From Bog-473 sp963730785 (GTDB taxonomy: Bacteria > Actinomycetota > Acidimicrobiia > Acidimicrobiales > RAAP-2): a stretch of 64,000 nucleotides of DNA. Both the position numbers and the translations under genes were made by a program. Positions 32,794 to 41,832 of the stretch are shown piece by piece. Positions within the stretch are counted from its first letter, which is position 1, and the number at the start of each line of letters is the position of its first letter. The notes below the pieces were generated by a model, which saw only the letters and a list, made by a program, of their open reading frames with translations, made no database searches and was not told where the DNA came from. The stretch lies in contig CAVSTF010000006.1 of assembly GCA_963730785.1 (NCBI GenBank), positions 124,001 through 188,000 of the forward strand, in the 5' to 3' direction.

Positions 32794-34196
32794 CAGTCCA
32801 AGTCCTCCGGGGTTGCGAACGTGCCGGCGACGGCGGTGGCCGCGGCCACGAGCGGTGAGACCAGGTGCGTCCGGCCGCCCCGACCCTGCCGACCTTCGAA
32901 GTTGCGGTTGGAGGTGGAGGCGCAACGCTCGCCGACGGCCAACTTGTCGGGGTTCATGGCCAGGCACATCGAGCAACCAGGCTCACGCCACTCGAAGCCC
33001 GACGCCATGAAGATCTTGTCCAGCCCCTCGGCCTCGGCTTGGGCCTTGACCCGGTGCGAACCCGGTACGACCAGGGCCCGCATGCCGGCGTGCACGGTGC
33101 GCCCGTCCAGCACGGCCGCGGCGGCCCGGAGATCTTCGATGCGCGAGTTGGTGCAGGAGCCGAGGAACACCGTGTCGACCGGCACCTCGCGCATGGGGGT
33201 GCCGGCGGTCAGGCCCATGTAGACGAGGGCCCGTTCGGCCGCTTCGCGCTCGCCGTCGTCGCTGAAGGACGCCGGGTCGGGCACGTTGCCGCTGATGGGG
33301 GTGACCTGCGCCGGGTTGGTGCCCCAGGTCACGTGCGGCGAAATGGAGGCGGCCTCAATCACCACTTCCTTATCGAAGACGGCCCCGTCGTCGGTAGGGA
33401 GTGTCTTCCAATAGGCCACGGCGGCGTCCCAGTTCTCACCGGTCGGCGCGTGGTCTCGACCCTTCAGGTACTCGAAGGTGACCTCGTCCGGCGCGACCAG
33501 GCCGGCTCGGGCCCCGCCCTCAATGCTCATGTTGCACAGGGTCAGGCGACCCTCCATGGACAGCGAGCGGATGGCGGAGCCGCGGTACTCAATCACGTGT
33601 CCGATCCCACCGCCGGTGCCGATGGCGCCGATGACGGTGAGCGCCACGTCCTTGGCGGTCACTCCCGGGGCCAGCTCGCCCTCCACGGTGACGGCCATGG
33701 TCTTGGGCTTGGTCTGTCCCAAGGTCTGGGTGGCCAGCACGTGCTCGACCTCACTGGTCCCGATGCCGAAGGCCAAGGCCCCGAAGGCGCCGTGGGTGGA
33801 GGTGTGACTGTCGCCACAGACAATGGTCATGCCGGGCTGGGTCCAACCCTGCTCGGGTCCGATGACGTGGACGATGCCCTGATTGGGATTGCCCATGGGG
33901 TAGCAGGTGACCCCGAACTCCTGGCAGTTGGCATCGAGCACCTTGAGCTGCTGGGCCGAAATCGGATCGGCCACTGGCTTATCAATGTCCGTGGTGGGGA
34001 CGTTGTGGTCGGCCGTGGCCAATGTCAGGTCGGGGCGGTGCACCGGACGACCGGCCAGCCGCAGGCCGTCAAAGGCCTGGGGGGAGGTGACCTCATGGAC
34101 CAGGTGGAGGTCGATGAAGATCAGGTCGGGCTCGCCAACGGCAGCGTGGACGACGTGAGCGTCCCAAATCTTGTCGCTGAGGGTGCGGGGTGCCAT
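32793..34196 (-). CDS. leuC: 3-isopropylmalate dehydratase large subunit
   Basis: 467-residue aconitase-family subunit. The 4Fe-4S ligands lie in 'GSCTNSRIEDLRAAA' and 'CSMCLAMNPDKL'; 'CGDSHTSTHGAFGALAFGIGTSEVEHVLATQ' is the substrate-domain signature. The N-terminus 'PRTLSDKIWDAHVV' is typical. It starts within the last base of the greA stop and runs into leuD the same way, giving a coupled greA-leuC-leuD unit. Confidence 0.97.
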   Translation of the reverse strand: MAPRTLSDKIWDAHVVHAAVGEPDLIFIDLHLVHEVTSPQAFDGLRLAGRPVHRPDLTLATADHNVPTTDIDKPVADPISAQQLKVLDANCQEFGVTCYPMGNPNQGIVHVIGPEQGWTQPGMTIVCGDSHTSTHGAFGALAFGIGTSEVEHVLATQTLGQTKPKTMAVTVEGELAPGVTAKDVALTVIGAIGTGGGIGHVIEYRGSAIRSLSMEGRLTLCNMSIEGGARAGLVAPDEVTFEYLKGRDHAPTGENWDAAVAYWKTLPTDDGAVFDKEVVIEAASISPHVTWGTNPAQVTPISGNVPDPASFSDDGEREAAERALVYMGLTAGTPMREVPVDTVFLGSCTNSRIEDLRAAAAVLDGRTVHAGMRALVVPGSHRVKAQAEAEGLDKIFMASGFEWREPGCSMCLAMNPDKLAVGERCASTSNRNFEGRQGRGGRTHLVSPLVAAATAVAGTFATPEDLD

Positions 34197-34696
34197 CAGC
34201 GGGTCACCGACACGATCTCGACCCGCAACATGCCGCCGGGGGCGGTGTATTCGACGGTGTCGCCGGCGTTCTTGCCCATCACGACCTGGCCCAGCGGGGC
34301 GCTCGGGGAGAGTACGGGCAAATCGCCCTGGCGCTCTTCAATGGAGCCCACGAAAAAGGTCTGGGTGTCGTCCTCGTCATCGCCTTCGTAGCGCAGGGTG
34401 ATCGTGCTGCCGGTGGTCACGCTGCCGTCGCCGGCATCCTCCTCATCGACCAGCTCGACCTCCTTGAGCAGGGCCTGCAACTGGCGAATGCGGGACTCCA
34501 TCTTTCCCTGGGAGTCCTTGGCGGCGTGGTAGTCGCCGTTTTCCTTGAGGTCGCCCAGGGCTCGGGCTGCCTCAATCAACTCGGCGATCTCCACCCGGCC
34601 CCGGGTGGTCAGGTCCTCGAGTTCGGCCACCAGGCGGTCATAGGTGGCCTGGGTCAGACGAGTCTGCTCAATGTCGTTTGCTGCTGGGTTGGTCAC
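34196..34696 (-). CDS. greA: Transcription elongation factor GreA
   Basis: 166 residues. GreA rescues backtracked RNA polymerase by stimulating transcript cleavage. The N-terminal coiled coil 'RLTQATYDRLVAELEDLTTRGRVEIAELIEAARALGDLKENGDYHAAKD' carries the acidic tip pair, and the C-terminal domain includes 'GSITLRYEGDDEDD'-like and 'PSAPLGQVVMGKNAGDTVEY'. GTG at 34696 is preferred because GAAGGA precedes it. The frame stays open to an ATG at 34792 through a leucine-rich extension of 32 residues. It is overlapped by leuC. Confidence 0.93.
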   Translation of the reverse strand: MTNPAANDIEQTRLTQATYDRLVAELEDLTTRGRVEIAELIEAARALGDLKENGDYHAAKDSQGKMESRIRQLQALLKEVELVDEEDAGDGSVTTGSTITLRYEGDDEDDTQTFFVGSIEERQGDLPVLSPSAPLGQVVMGKNAGDTVEYTAPGGMLRVEIVSVTR

Positions 34697-34862
34697 GAGA
34701 AATCCTTCGGGTGAGAGGTCGCCGCGGGCGTCCAGCGCCGGCACGGCCTCAAACAGGCTAATCGGGTCCAACAAGGTGGTCGTCAAGCTCATGAGGCCAG
34801 GATGCGCCCTACGGCATCTATTTGCAAAGTGATTTTTACTAGCCATGACATAAGCTGAACGA

Positions 34863-35744
34863 ATGGCTCGTCCGGAATGGCTCCGCACCTTCGTGGCCGT
34901 CTACCGCAGTGGCTCCGTCACCGACGGGGCCCGGGTGAGGGCGCTGTCGCAACCGGCAGCCAGCCAGCAGTTGGCCGGCCTGGAGCGCAGCATCGGGGCC
35001 CCGCTCTTCCGACGAACGGCCGAAGGAGTGGCGCCGACCGAGCGGGGTCGCTCCCTGTACGCCGAAGTGGCCTCCGCGCTCGATCAGCTGGAGGTGGTCC
35101 TCTCCGGTCTCGATGCCGGCCGGGTTCCCGACGCGCATCCAGTCCTGCGGGTGGGCTCATCGGCCGAGTTCTTCTCGGCCTACGTGGTGCCGAGGATGGC
35201 CGAGGGTGCACTGTCGATGGTGGCCCACTTCGGCGACGACCTCGATCTGATGGCGCGGGTGGAGGCGGGCGAGCTCGATGTGGCCGTAACCAGCAGCACG
35301 CCACCCCGTCGATCGCTGGCGGCCGTGGCCATCGGGCAGAAGCGCTTCGTGCTGGTGACGGCCGCCGGGACCAGCGAGGAATGCGGATCCCTGGGCGAGC
35401 TGGGGGACCGGCTTTCCGGGCGGGACTGGGTGGCCTACAGCCTGGAGCTGCCCATCACCCGACGTTTCTGGCAGGCCCACCTCGGTCGGCCCTTCTCGGC
35501 CTCACTTCGTCTGGCCGCACCCGACCTGCGGGCGGTACTGGGCGCGGTCGAGCGGGGCATGGGGTGCAGCATCCTGCCCGAGTTCGTCTGTGCCGAATCG
35601 ATGCGGGAGGGGCGGACGGTGGAGGTGTACCCGGTCGCCGATCTCATCGCCCCCGAACCTTGGTATGCCTGCGTTCGCTCGGGGGAGACGGCCCGGCCGG
35701 CCATTGCCCAGCTGCTGCAGTCGTTTGCCGAGGCTCCGGCGTGA
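34863..35744 (+). CDS. LysR-family transcriptional regulator
   Basis: 293 residues. Winged helix-turn-helix at about 1-60 ('WLRTFVAVYRSGSVTDGARVRALSQPAASQQLAGLERSIGAPLFRR') and a C-terminal effector domain ('VLRVGSSAEFFSAYVVPRM' onward). It is divergent from greA-leuC-leuD, whose start is about 167 bases away; LysR proteins often control the divergent neighbour, so it may regulate leucine genes. The leuB leader lies directly downstream. The effector is unknown. Confidence 0.88.
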   Translation: MARPEWLRTFVAVYRSGSVTDGARVRALSQPAASQQLAGLERSIGAPLFRRTAEGVAPTERGRSLYAEVASALDQLEVVLSGLDAGRVPDAHPVLRVGSSAEFFSAYVVPRMAEGALSMVAHFGDDLDLMARVEAGELDVAVTSSTPPRRSLAAVAIGQKRFVLVTAAGTSEECGSLGELGDRLSGRDWVAYSLELPITRRFWQAHLGRPFSASLRLAAPDLRAVLGAVERGMGCSILPEFVCAESMREGRTVEVYPVADLIAPEPWYACVRSGETARPAIAQLLQSFAEAPA

Positions 35745-35793
35745 GAGGGGTGTGGTTGACGGAGCCGATGTGCCGCGAGAGAATGACACTGCT

Positions 35794-35832
35794 ATGTACC
35801 GCTCCGGAACGTCTGTAGGCATTATTCACTAG
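35794..35832 (+). CDS. leuB-ilvE-cimA leader peptide (attenuator)
   Basis: MYRSGTSVGIIH: 12 residues, ATG at 35794, TAG at 35830-35832. Codons GTA GGC ATT ATT precede the last sense codon, so control would respond to isoleucine and valine rather than leucine, matching the ilvE and cimA genes downstream. The stop codon overlaps the 5' arm of the next hairpin, as in the ilvB leader. Confidence 0.75.
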   Translation: MYRSGTSVGIIH

Positions 35833-35855
35833 GCGCGCTTTCACCCTGCGCGCCT
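35831..35855 (+). promoter_or_regulatory. Pause/anti-terminator hairpin of leuB leader
   Basis: AGGCGCGC (35831-35838) and GCGCGCCT (35848-35855), a perfect 8-bp stem with a 9-base loop followed by TTTT. The 5' arm begins inside the leader stop codon. Confidence 0.78.
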
Positions 35856-35859
35856 TTTG

Positions 35860-35884
35860 ACCGTCCACCATGTGGGCGGTTTTT
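35860..35884 (+). terminator. Intrinsic terminator (attenuator) before leuB
   Basis: ACCGTCCAC (35860-35868) pairs with GTGGGCGGT (35872-35880), nine pairs including one T-G, with a three-base loop CAT, then five T (35880-35884). It ends 56 bases before the leuB start. Confidence 0.88.
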
Positions 35885-35940
35885 CAATTTCCGGGGTAGC
35901 CCCACCTGATCGACACCGATACGACCAACGAAGGAAGCAC

Positions 35941-36987
35941 GTGAGCACATCAACACCGAATAAGCGAGTGGCCGTCATCGGCGGCGACGGCATTGGTCCC
36001 GAAGTGTGTGCCGAGGCACTCAAAGTGGTGCGTGCCGCCGGCGTCGAACTCGACACCACGGACTTCGATCTGGGAGCGGCCCGCTACCTCCGGGACGGTG
36101 TGGTGCTGCCCGACGAGCTGCTCGAAGAGCTGCGGGGCTACGACGCCATTTTGCTGGGCGCCATCGGCCCGCCGGTGGGTGACACCTCAGTGCCGCCCGG
36201 CACGCTTGAGCGTGGCCTCCTGCTGAAGATCCGCTTCGAGCTCGACCTGTTCATCAACCTGCGACCCTTCCACGGGGTGCCCGGATCGATTGCCGCCGGA
36301 TCGGATTTCGTGGTCATTCGCGAGAACACCGAGGGCACCTATGCCGGCGAGGGCGGCGCGCTGCGCAAAGGCACCCCGTTCGAGGTGGCGACCCAGGGCT
36401 CGGTCAACACCCGCATGGGGGTCGAGCGCTGCGTGCGGTACGCCTTCGACCTGGCCCTGAGCCGCCCGGCCCATCACCTGACCCTGGTCCACAAGACCAA
36501 CGTGCTGACCTTCTCGGGCGATCTGTGGCAGCGCACGGTGACCGAGGTCGCCCGCGAGTATCCCGACGTGTCGTGGGACTACAACCACGTCGACGCCGCC
36601 TGCATCTACATGGTCGAGAACCCCGGTCGTTACGACGTCATCGTGACCGACAACCTGTTCGGCGACATCCTGACCGACTTGGCCGGCGCCGTCGCCGGTG
36701 GCATCGGATTCGCGGCGTCAGCCAATCTGAACCCGGCCCGCACCGGTCCGTCGCTGTTCGAACCGGTACATGGCGCCGCCCATGACATCGCCGGTAAGGG
36801 CATCGCCAACCCCTTGGCCGCCATCCACTCGGCCGCCCTCATGCTCGACTTTTTGGGCGAGGCCGATGCCGCACAACGCATGCTCAAGGCATTGGCGGCC
36901 GAATCCGACGCCATGTCCGACCCATCTCTTTCCACTCAACCTCTGTCCACGACCGCCGTGGGCGACGCCATCTCAGAAAGGCTTTAG
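35941..36987 (+). CDS. leuB: 3-isopropylmalate dehydrogenase
   Basis: 348-residue NAD-dependent oxidative decarboxylase. 'VIGGDGIGPEVCAEALKVV', 'LGAIGPP', 'LRPFHGVPGS', 'VIRENTEGTYAGEGG', the metal-binding 'VTDNLFGDILTDL' and 'PVHGAAHDIAGKGIANPLAAI' are all present. GTG at 35941 follows GAAGGA. In an operon with ilvE and cimA it probably also oxidises 3-methylmalate in the citramalate route to isoleucine. Attenuator upstream. Confidence 0.95.
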   Translation: MSTSTPNKRVAVIGGDGIGPEVCAEALKVVRAAGVELDTTDFDLGAARYLRDGVVLPDELLEELRGYDAILLGAIGPPVGDTSVPPGTLERGLLLKIRFELDLFINLRPFHGVPGSIAAGSDFVVIRENTEGTYAGEGGALRKGTPFEVATQGSVNTRMGVERCVRYAFDLALSRPAHHLTLVHKTNVLTFSGDLWQRTVTEVAREYPDVSWDYNHVDAACIYMVENPGRYDVIVTDNLFGDILTDLAGAVAGGIGFAASANLNPARTGPSLFEPVHGAAHDIAGKGIANPLAAIHSAALMLDFLGEADAAQRMLKALAAESDAMSDPSLSTQPLSTTAVGDAISERL

Positions 36988-36991
36988 ATCC

Positions 36992-37921
36992 ATGCCCATC
37001 ACACCCACCGACAAGATCTGGATGGACGGCGAACTGGTTGACTGGGCCGACGCCACCGTGCACGTGCTCACCCACACCATGCACTACGGATCGGGCGTGT
37101 TCGAGGGCATTCGCGCCTACCCGACCGCCAACGGCGTGGCCGTGTTCCGGTTGGGCGACCACATTCGTCGTCTGTTCGCCTCGGCCAAGGTCTTCATGAT
37201 CGACGTGCCGTGGACGGTCGATCAGATTATTGAAGCCACTCGCAGCGTGGTGAAGGTGAACGGCCTGGAAAACGGCTGCTACCTGCGTCCGCTGGTCTAT
37301 CTCGGCTACGGCGAAATGGGGCTGAATCCACTGCCGTCGCCGGTCAATGTGTCCATCGCCGCCTGGCCCTGGGGCAGCTACCTGGGTGACGACGGCGTGG
37401 CCAACGGAGTGTCGGTCAAGATCAGTTCGTGGCGCCGTCACGACCCCAATGCCGTGCCGACGGCGGCCAAGGGCACCGGCATGTACGTCAACTCATCGCT
37501 GGCCAAGGTCGAGGCGCTCAAGGGCGGCTACGACGAGGCCATCCTGCTGGCCCCCAACGGGACGGTCAGCGAGTGCACCGGGGAGAACATCTTCATTGTG
37601 CGCGACGGCGTGCTGGTCACCCCGCCTTCGTCCGACGCCGGCGCCTTGGCCGGCATCACGCAGCACTCGATTGAGACCATCGCCCGCGACCTGGGCTACG
37701 AGGTGCGGCACGAAGCGATCATCCGCACCGACCTCTACCTGGCCGACGAGGCCTTCATGACGGGCACGGCGGCCGAGGTGGTGCCAATCCGGGCCGTCGA
37801 CGACCGCATCGTCGGTCCCGGTCACCCGGGTCCCATCACCAAGGACATCCAGCAGACCTACTTCGCCACCGTGCGCGGTGAGGTGGACCAGTACAAGGAC
37901 TGGCTCGATCATGTCGAGTGA
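36992..37921 (+). CDS. ilvE: Branched-chain amino-acid aminotransferase
   Basis: 309-residue fold-type IV PLP enzyme, last step of Val, Leu and Ile synthesis. 'HYGSGVFEGIRAY' near residue 31, PLP lysine Lys160 in 'VPTAAKGTGMYVNSSLAK', 'SECTGENIFIV' and 'LADEAFMTGTAAEVVPIRAVD'. AGAAAGG lies before the ATG at 36992, 4 bases after the leuB stop. A standard intact member. Confidence 0.96.
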   Translation: MPITPTDKIWMDGELVDWADATVHVLTHTMHYGSGVFEGIRAYPTANGVAVFRLGDHIRRLFASAKVFMIDVPWTVDQIIEATRSVVKVNGLENGCYLRPLVYLGYGEMGLNPLPSPVNVSIAAWPWGSYLGDDGVANGVSVKISSWRRHDPNAVPTAAKGTGMYVNSSLAKVEALKGGYDEAILLAPNGTVSECTGENIFIVRDGVLVTPPSSDAGALAGITQHSIETIARDLGYEVRHEAIIRTDLYLADEAFMTGTAAEVVPIRAVDDRIVGPGHPGPITKDIQQTYFATVRGEVDQYKDWLDHVE

Positions 37922-37939
37922 GCCGCACGCCACGACGGG

Positions 37940-39591
37940 GTGCCGCACACGCACGCCGACGGGCAGATCCACCACGCTCACGACTACGTGGTCCCCGATC
38001 TGCCCGAGTCGGTCGACATCTTCGACACCATTCTGCGCGACGGCAGCCAGCAGGAGGGCCTCTCGCTGACCGTGGACGACAAGCTGCGGGTGGCCGAGCA
38101 GCTGGACCACCTGGGCGTCACCTTCATTGAGGGTGGCTGGCCGGGGGCCAACCCCAAGGACGTCGAGTTCTTCGCCCGCGCGGCCAAGGAACTACAACTG
38201 CACACGGCCACGCTGGTGGCCTTCGGGTCCACCCGCCGGGCCGGCGTGAAGCCCCAGGACGACGAGGTGCTGGCCAACCTGATCGGCGCCGGTGCGCCGG
38301 TGGCCTGCATTGTGGCCAAGACCTGGGACCGTCACGTGGCCGAGGCCCTGCGCACGTCGCTGGACGAAGCGGTGGCCATGGTGCAGCGAATCGGTGACCT
38401 ATCTGCGTGAGCACGACTTCCGCGTCTTCCTCGATGCCGAGCACTTCTTCGACGGCTACAAGCGCAACCCCGAGTTCGCCCTGTCCGTCTTGGTGGCGGC
38501 CGAGGAGGCCGGGGCCGAGGCACTGGTGCTGTGCGACACCAACGGCGGCTCATTGCCCGATGACATCGGTCGGGCCGTATCGGACGTGCGACGGCTGACC
38601 AGCGCGCAGTTGGGCATCCACTGCCATAACGACGCCGGCTGCGCGGTGGCCAACTCGCTGGTGGCCGTACAGGCCGGGGTGACCCAGGTGCAGGGCTGCA
38701 TCAACGGGTACGGCGAGCGGTCCGGCAACACCGACCTCTCGGCCGCCATCCCCAACCTGTCGCTGAAGCTCAACATCCGCACCATCCCGGCCGACCGCCT
38801 GGAGCGACTGACGCCGGTGGCTCACCACATCGCCGAGCTGGTCAACATCGCGCCGAATCCACAACAGCCCTACGTCGGCCATTCGGTGTTTGCCCACAAG
38901 GGTGGTCTGCACGCCAGTGCGGTGGCCCGCAGTGCCGACCTGTATGAGCACATCTCGCCCAACCTGGTCGGCAACGGCACCCGGGTCGTGGTCTCAGAGA
39001 TGGCCGGCCGTTCCACGCTGGCCATGAAGGCCGACGAGCTCGGACTGCAGCTCGATGGTGAAGTGCTCGGTCGGGTGCTGGACGAACTCAAGCGGCTGGA
39101 GCACGAGGGCTACCACTTCGAGGTGGCGGACGGCTCACTGGAGTTGTTGCTGCGCCGGGCCACCGGCTGGACGTCCGACTACTTCACTGGTCGAGTCGTT
39201 CCGGGTCATCACCGACCACGGGGCCAACGCCGACGGCGGCACCAGCTCGCCGTTGGGCGTCACCACCGAGGCCACGGTCAAGGTCCACGTCGGTGACCGA
39301 TCGGATTGTGGCCACGGCCGAGGGCAACGGCCCGGTCAACGCCCTCGACGCCGCGCTGCGCGGGCGCCATCGGGGCCAAGTTCCCGGTGCTGGACACCAT
39401 CCACCTCACCGACTACCGGGTCCGCGTCCTCGATACGGGGCAGGGCACCGGTGCGGTCACCCGTGTGCTGATCGACACGCACCGACGGGAAGCGGACCTG
39501 GACCACCATCGGGGTGTCGGAGAACATCATCGAGGCCAGCTGGCAAGCTCTGTACGACGCCGTCGTGTTCGGGCTCCTCCACGGGGGCTGA
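37940..39591 (+). CDS. cimA: (R)-citramalate synthase (frameshifted)
   Basis: About 550 residues. Makes citramalate from pyruvate and acetyl-CoA, the threonine-independent entry to isoleucine. 'VDIFDTILRDGSQQEGLSLTVDDKLRVAEQLDHLGVTFIEGGWPGANPKD' is diagnostic of this branch rather than LeuA; the metal motif is 'GIHCHNDAGCAVANS', followed by 'GHSVFAHKGGLHASAV'. Frame changes near 38393, 39185, 39293, 39360 and 39480 are all repairable, ending '...SWQALYDAVVFGLLHGG' at TGA 39589-39591. GTG at 37940 is the likely start. Third gene after leuB and ilvE. Confidence 0.88.
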
Positions 39592-39626
39592 AGGTCAGCG
39601 TGAGCACCTAAATAGAGGGGGACACC

Positions 39627-41271
39627 ATGACATTGCCGAGCCGAATTGCCGGGCGCGCTGGCCAAGTTGCCGCCGGCGCACACCTTCGACGTGTCGGTCG
39701 AGCGTGACCTGGTGGCGAAAATGCCCGACGGGGCCGAGCTGCTGGCCGACCGCTGGTATCCGACCAACGTCGGCGCCGGCCTGCCGCCGACGGTGCTGCT
39801 GCGCTCGCCCTATGGCCGGCGTCAGCTGGGCATGTTCGGTCGCCTGTTCGCCGAGCGGGGCTACCAGGTCGTGATCCAGAGTTGCCGGGGCACCTTCGGC
39901 TCGGGCGGCGACTGGGAGCCGTTCCGCAACGAGGAGCGTGACGGTAAGGCCACCCACGACTGGGTGGCCTCGCAGCCCTGGTTCGACGGCCAGCCTGGCC
40001 ACCTTCGGGCCGAGCTACCTGGGCCTGACCCAGTGGTTCGTGGCCCAGGACCCGCCCGAGTACCTCAAGGCCATGGCCCTGACGGTGACGGCCTCGAGGG
40101 TCACGGACTGCCATCATCTACCCGGGCGGGTCGCTTGGGCTGGAGTCCCTGCTGACCTGGATCAACACGGTGGACATCCAGGAGCATGGTCTCCTGGCCC
40201 TGGCCAAGACCCAGCGCCAAACGCCCAAGGCGGTGGCCGCAGCGGCCAACGTGCTCCCGCTGGCGAAGGGCGACACCGCTATGGTCGGCCATCCGGTCCC
40301 TTCTTCCAGGACTGGATCAGCCACAACGAGCCGGGCGATGAATGGTGGGACCTGGTCGACCACTCGAAAGATCGCACCAAGATTCCGCCGGCCACCTTGG
40401 TCGGCGGATGGTACGACCTGTTCCTCGTTGGCCAGGTGGCCGACTACGAGGCGTTGGTGGCGGCCGGCCGTTCGGCTCGCCTGACCGTCGGGCCCTGGAC
40501 CCACGCCAGCCCAGGCAATATGGGGACGTCCATCGCGCGATGCCCTTGCCTTCTTCGATGAGCAGCTCAAGGGGCGCAAGGCAGAACCCGACCCGGTCCG
40601 CCTGTTCGTCATGGGCGCCAAGGAATGGCGCAGCTTCTCCCAGTGGCCACCGAAGGCGGACCAGCAGAAGTGGTTCCTGGGGAGGGCGGCACACTGAGCC
40701 CCGACGGCGTGGTCTCCGGTCCGGCAGACCGATACCGCTACGACCCCTCCGACCCGACGCCGAGCGTCGGCGGGCCCTCGCTGTTGGGTAAGGCGGCCGG
40801 TGCGAAGGATCAGAAGCCGACGGGAGCACGGAACGACGTGGTGACGTACACCAGCGCCCTCATGCGTAGTGACCTCACCGTGGTCGGCCCGCTGACGGCC
40901 ACCCTGCATCTCAAGTCCTCTCTGGAGCACACCGACTTCTTCGTTCGTCTGTGCGACGTCGATGCCCAAGGGCAAGTCGACCAACCTGGCGACGGGATCA
41001 AGCGGCTGACGCCGGGAGCAGTGACCAAGGCCGAGGACGGCACGTTCGAGCTGGCAGGTGTCCATGTGGCCGACGGCGAACACGTTCAGAGCCGGGCACC
41101 GGGTGCGCCTCCAGGTCTCGAGCGGCGCCCATCCCCTGTTTGTCCGCAACCCCGGCAGCGGGGAACCGCTGGCCACGGCCACCACGCTGGTACCGGCTGA
41201 GCAGGAGATCTGGCACGACGAGACCCACGAGTCCTTCATCACGCTGCCCGTGGTGGGGTCCAGGCAAATAG
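39627..41271 (+). CDS. CocE/NonD-family hydrolase (frameshifted)
   Basis: About 548-residue serine hydrolase of the cocaine-esterase/X-Pro dipeptidyl-peptidase (S15) type. 'DGAELLADRWYP', 'VLLRSPYGRRQLGMF' and 'GYQVVIQSCRGTFGSGGDWEPF' precede the nucleophile in 'FGPSYLGLTQW'; a C-terminal jelly-roll region includes 'TGARNDVVTYTSALMRSDLTVVGPLTATL'. At least six frame changes (about 39644, 40000, 40110, 40300, 40530, 41070) and one near 41258; the natural stop is probably TAG 41269-41271. ATG 39627 follows GAGGGG. Substrate unknown. Confidence 0.78.
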
Positions 41272-41306
41272 GGGTCGGGTCGGTCGGCTGGACTAATCTC
41301 CCGCGC

Positions 41307-41795
41307 ATGACCCAGCCGACGTTCGTCCCCATCAGTGAGGCTGACCAGGTTCGGCCGGCACGCCACCTGCACGTTCCCGGGGCCTGGACCACGTCGCGGG
41401 TGGCTGAGCTGTCGACGCCCACCGCCCTCCAGGGTCGCAGCGTTGGCACCCCCGGGCCCGATGCCGGGTTCGCCCTCCGTCTGGCCCGCCGATTCGAGCA
41501 CGATCTCAAGCTGGGCGAGGGCGAGACCGAGCACGATGCGCTCTTTGGCTGCGCGCTGATCGCCGCCCGTCGGGCGGCCCTCTTCGGCCGGGCCCCCTGC
41601 ATTTACGACCTGCAGTTCGCCTTGGCCGCCTGGAGCTTTCTGGTCGACGCCGCGGCACCGGTGCAGGCCACTCGCCGCAAGATGTTCTCCTCGGTCTCGC
41701 ACGACTATGTCGCCCAGCGGGCCCTGGTCGACTCACTGTCGGACGAGACCCTTCGCTTGGCGCCAGGAGAGGCCTTGGGTGCCGCTGCCGCATAG
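41307..41795 (+). CDS. Conserved-looking hypothetical protein
   Basis: 162 residues from ATG 41307, Ala- and Arg-rich. 'ARRFEHDLKLGEGETEHDALFGCALIAARRAALFGRAPCIYDLQFALAAWSFL' looks like a helical bundle with acidic and Cys positions; no signal peptide or membrane helix. It is in frame with the last piece of the CocE gene but separated from it by that gene's natural stop, so it is a separate protein, not a fusion. I do not recognise the family. Confidence 0.6.
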   Translation: MTQPTFVPISEADQVRPARHLHVPGAWTTSRVAELSTPTALQGRSVGTPGPDAGFALRLARRFEHDLKLGEGETEHDALFGCALIAARRAALFGRAPCIYDLQFALAAWSFLVDAAAPVQATRRKMFSSVSHDYVAQRALVDSLSDETLRLAPGEALGAAAA

Positions 41796-41832
41796 GCAGC
41801 GGGGTGCGCATGGGGGCTGAGGTGACTCCAGG

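Noticed and set aside
32865..34391. 508-codon open frame on the plus strand opposite leuC and greA
   Set aside because: Antisense shadow of leuC-greA; low-complexity Gly/Val/His composition and no family resemblance.
34697..34862. Fourth attenuator upstream of greA-leuC-leuD
   Set aside because: The region encodes leucine-rich codons but has no stop, no compact hairpin and no T-run terminator on the minus strand.
35761..35818. Alternative leuB leader peptide in an overlapping frame ending at 35818
   Set aside because: It has few branched-chain codons near its end and its stop is 13 bases from the hairpin, unlike the ilvB and leuA leaders; the frame ending at 35832 fits the shared geometry.
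40118..41602. 494-codon open frame on the minus strand opposite the CocE-like hydrolase
   Set aside because: The plus strand carries conserved hydrolase sequence in broken frames; the minus frame has no recognisable domain.
41058..41795. Fusion of the CocE C-terminus to the following hypothetical protein
   Set aside because: They share a frame only because of a frameshift near 41258; a one-base correction restores a stop at 41269-41271, and a separate ATG follows at 41307.
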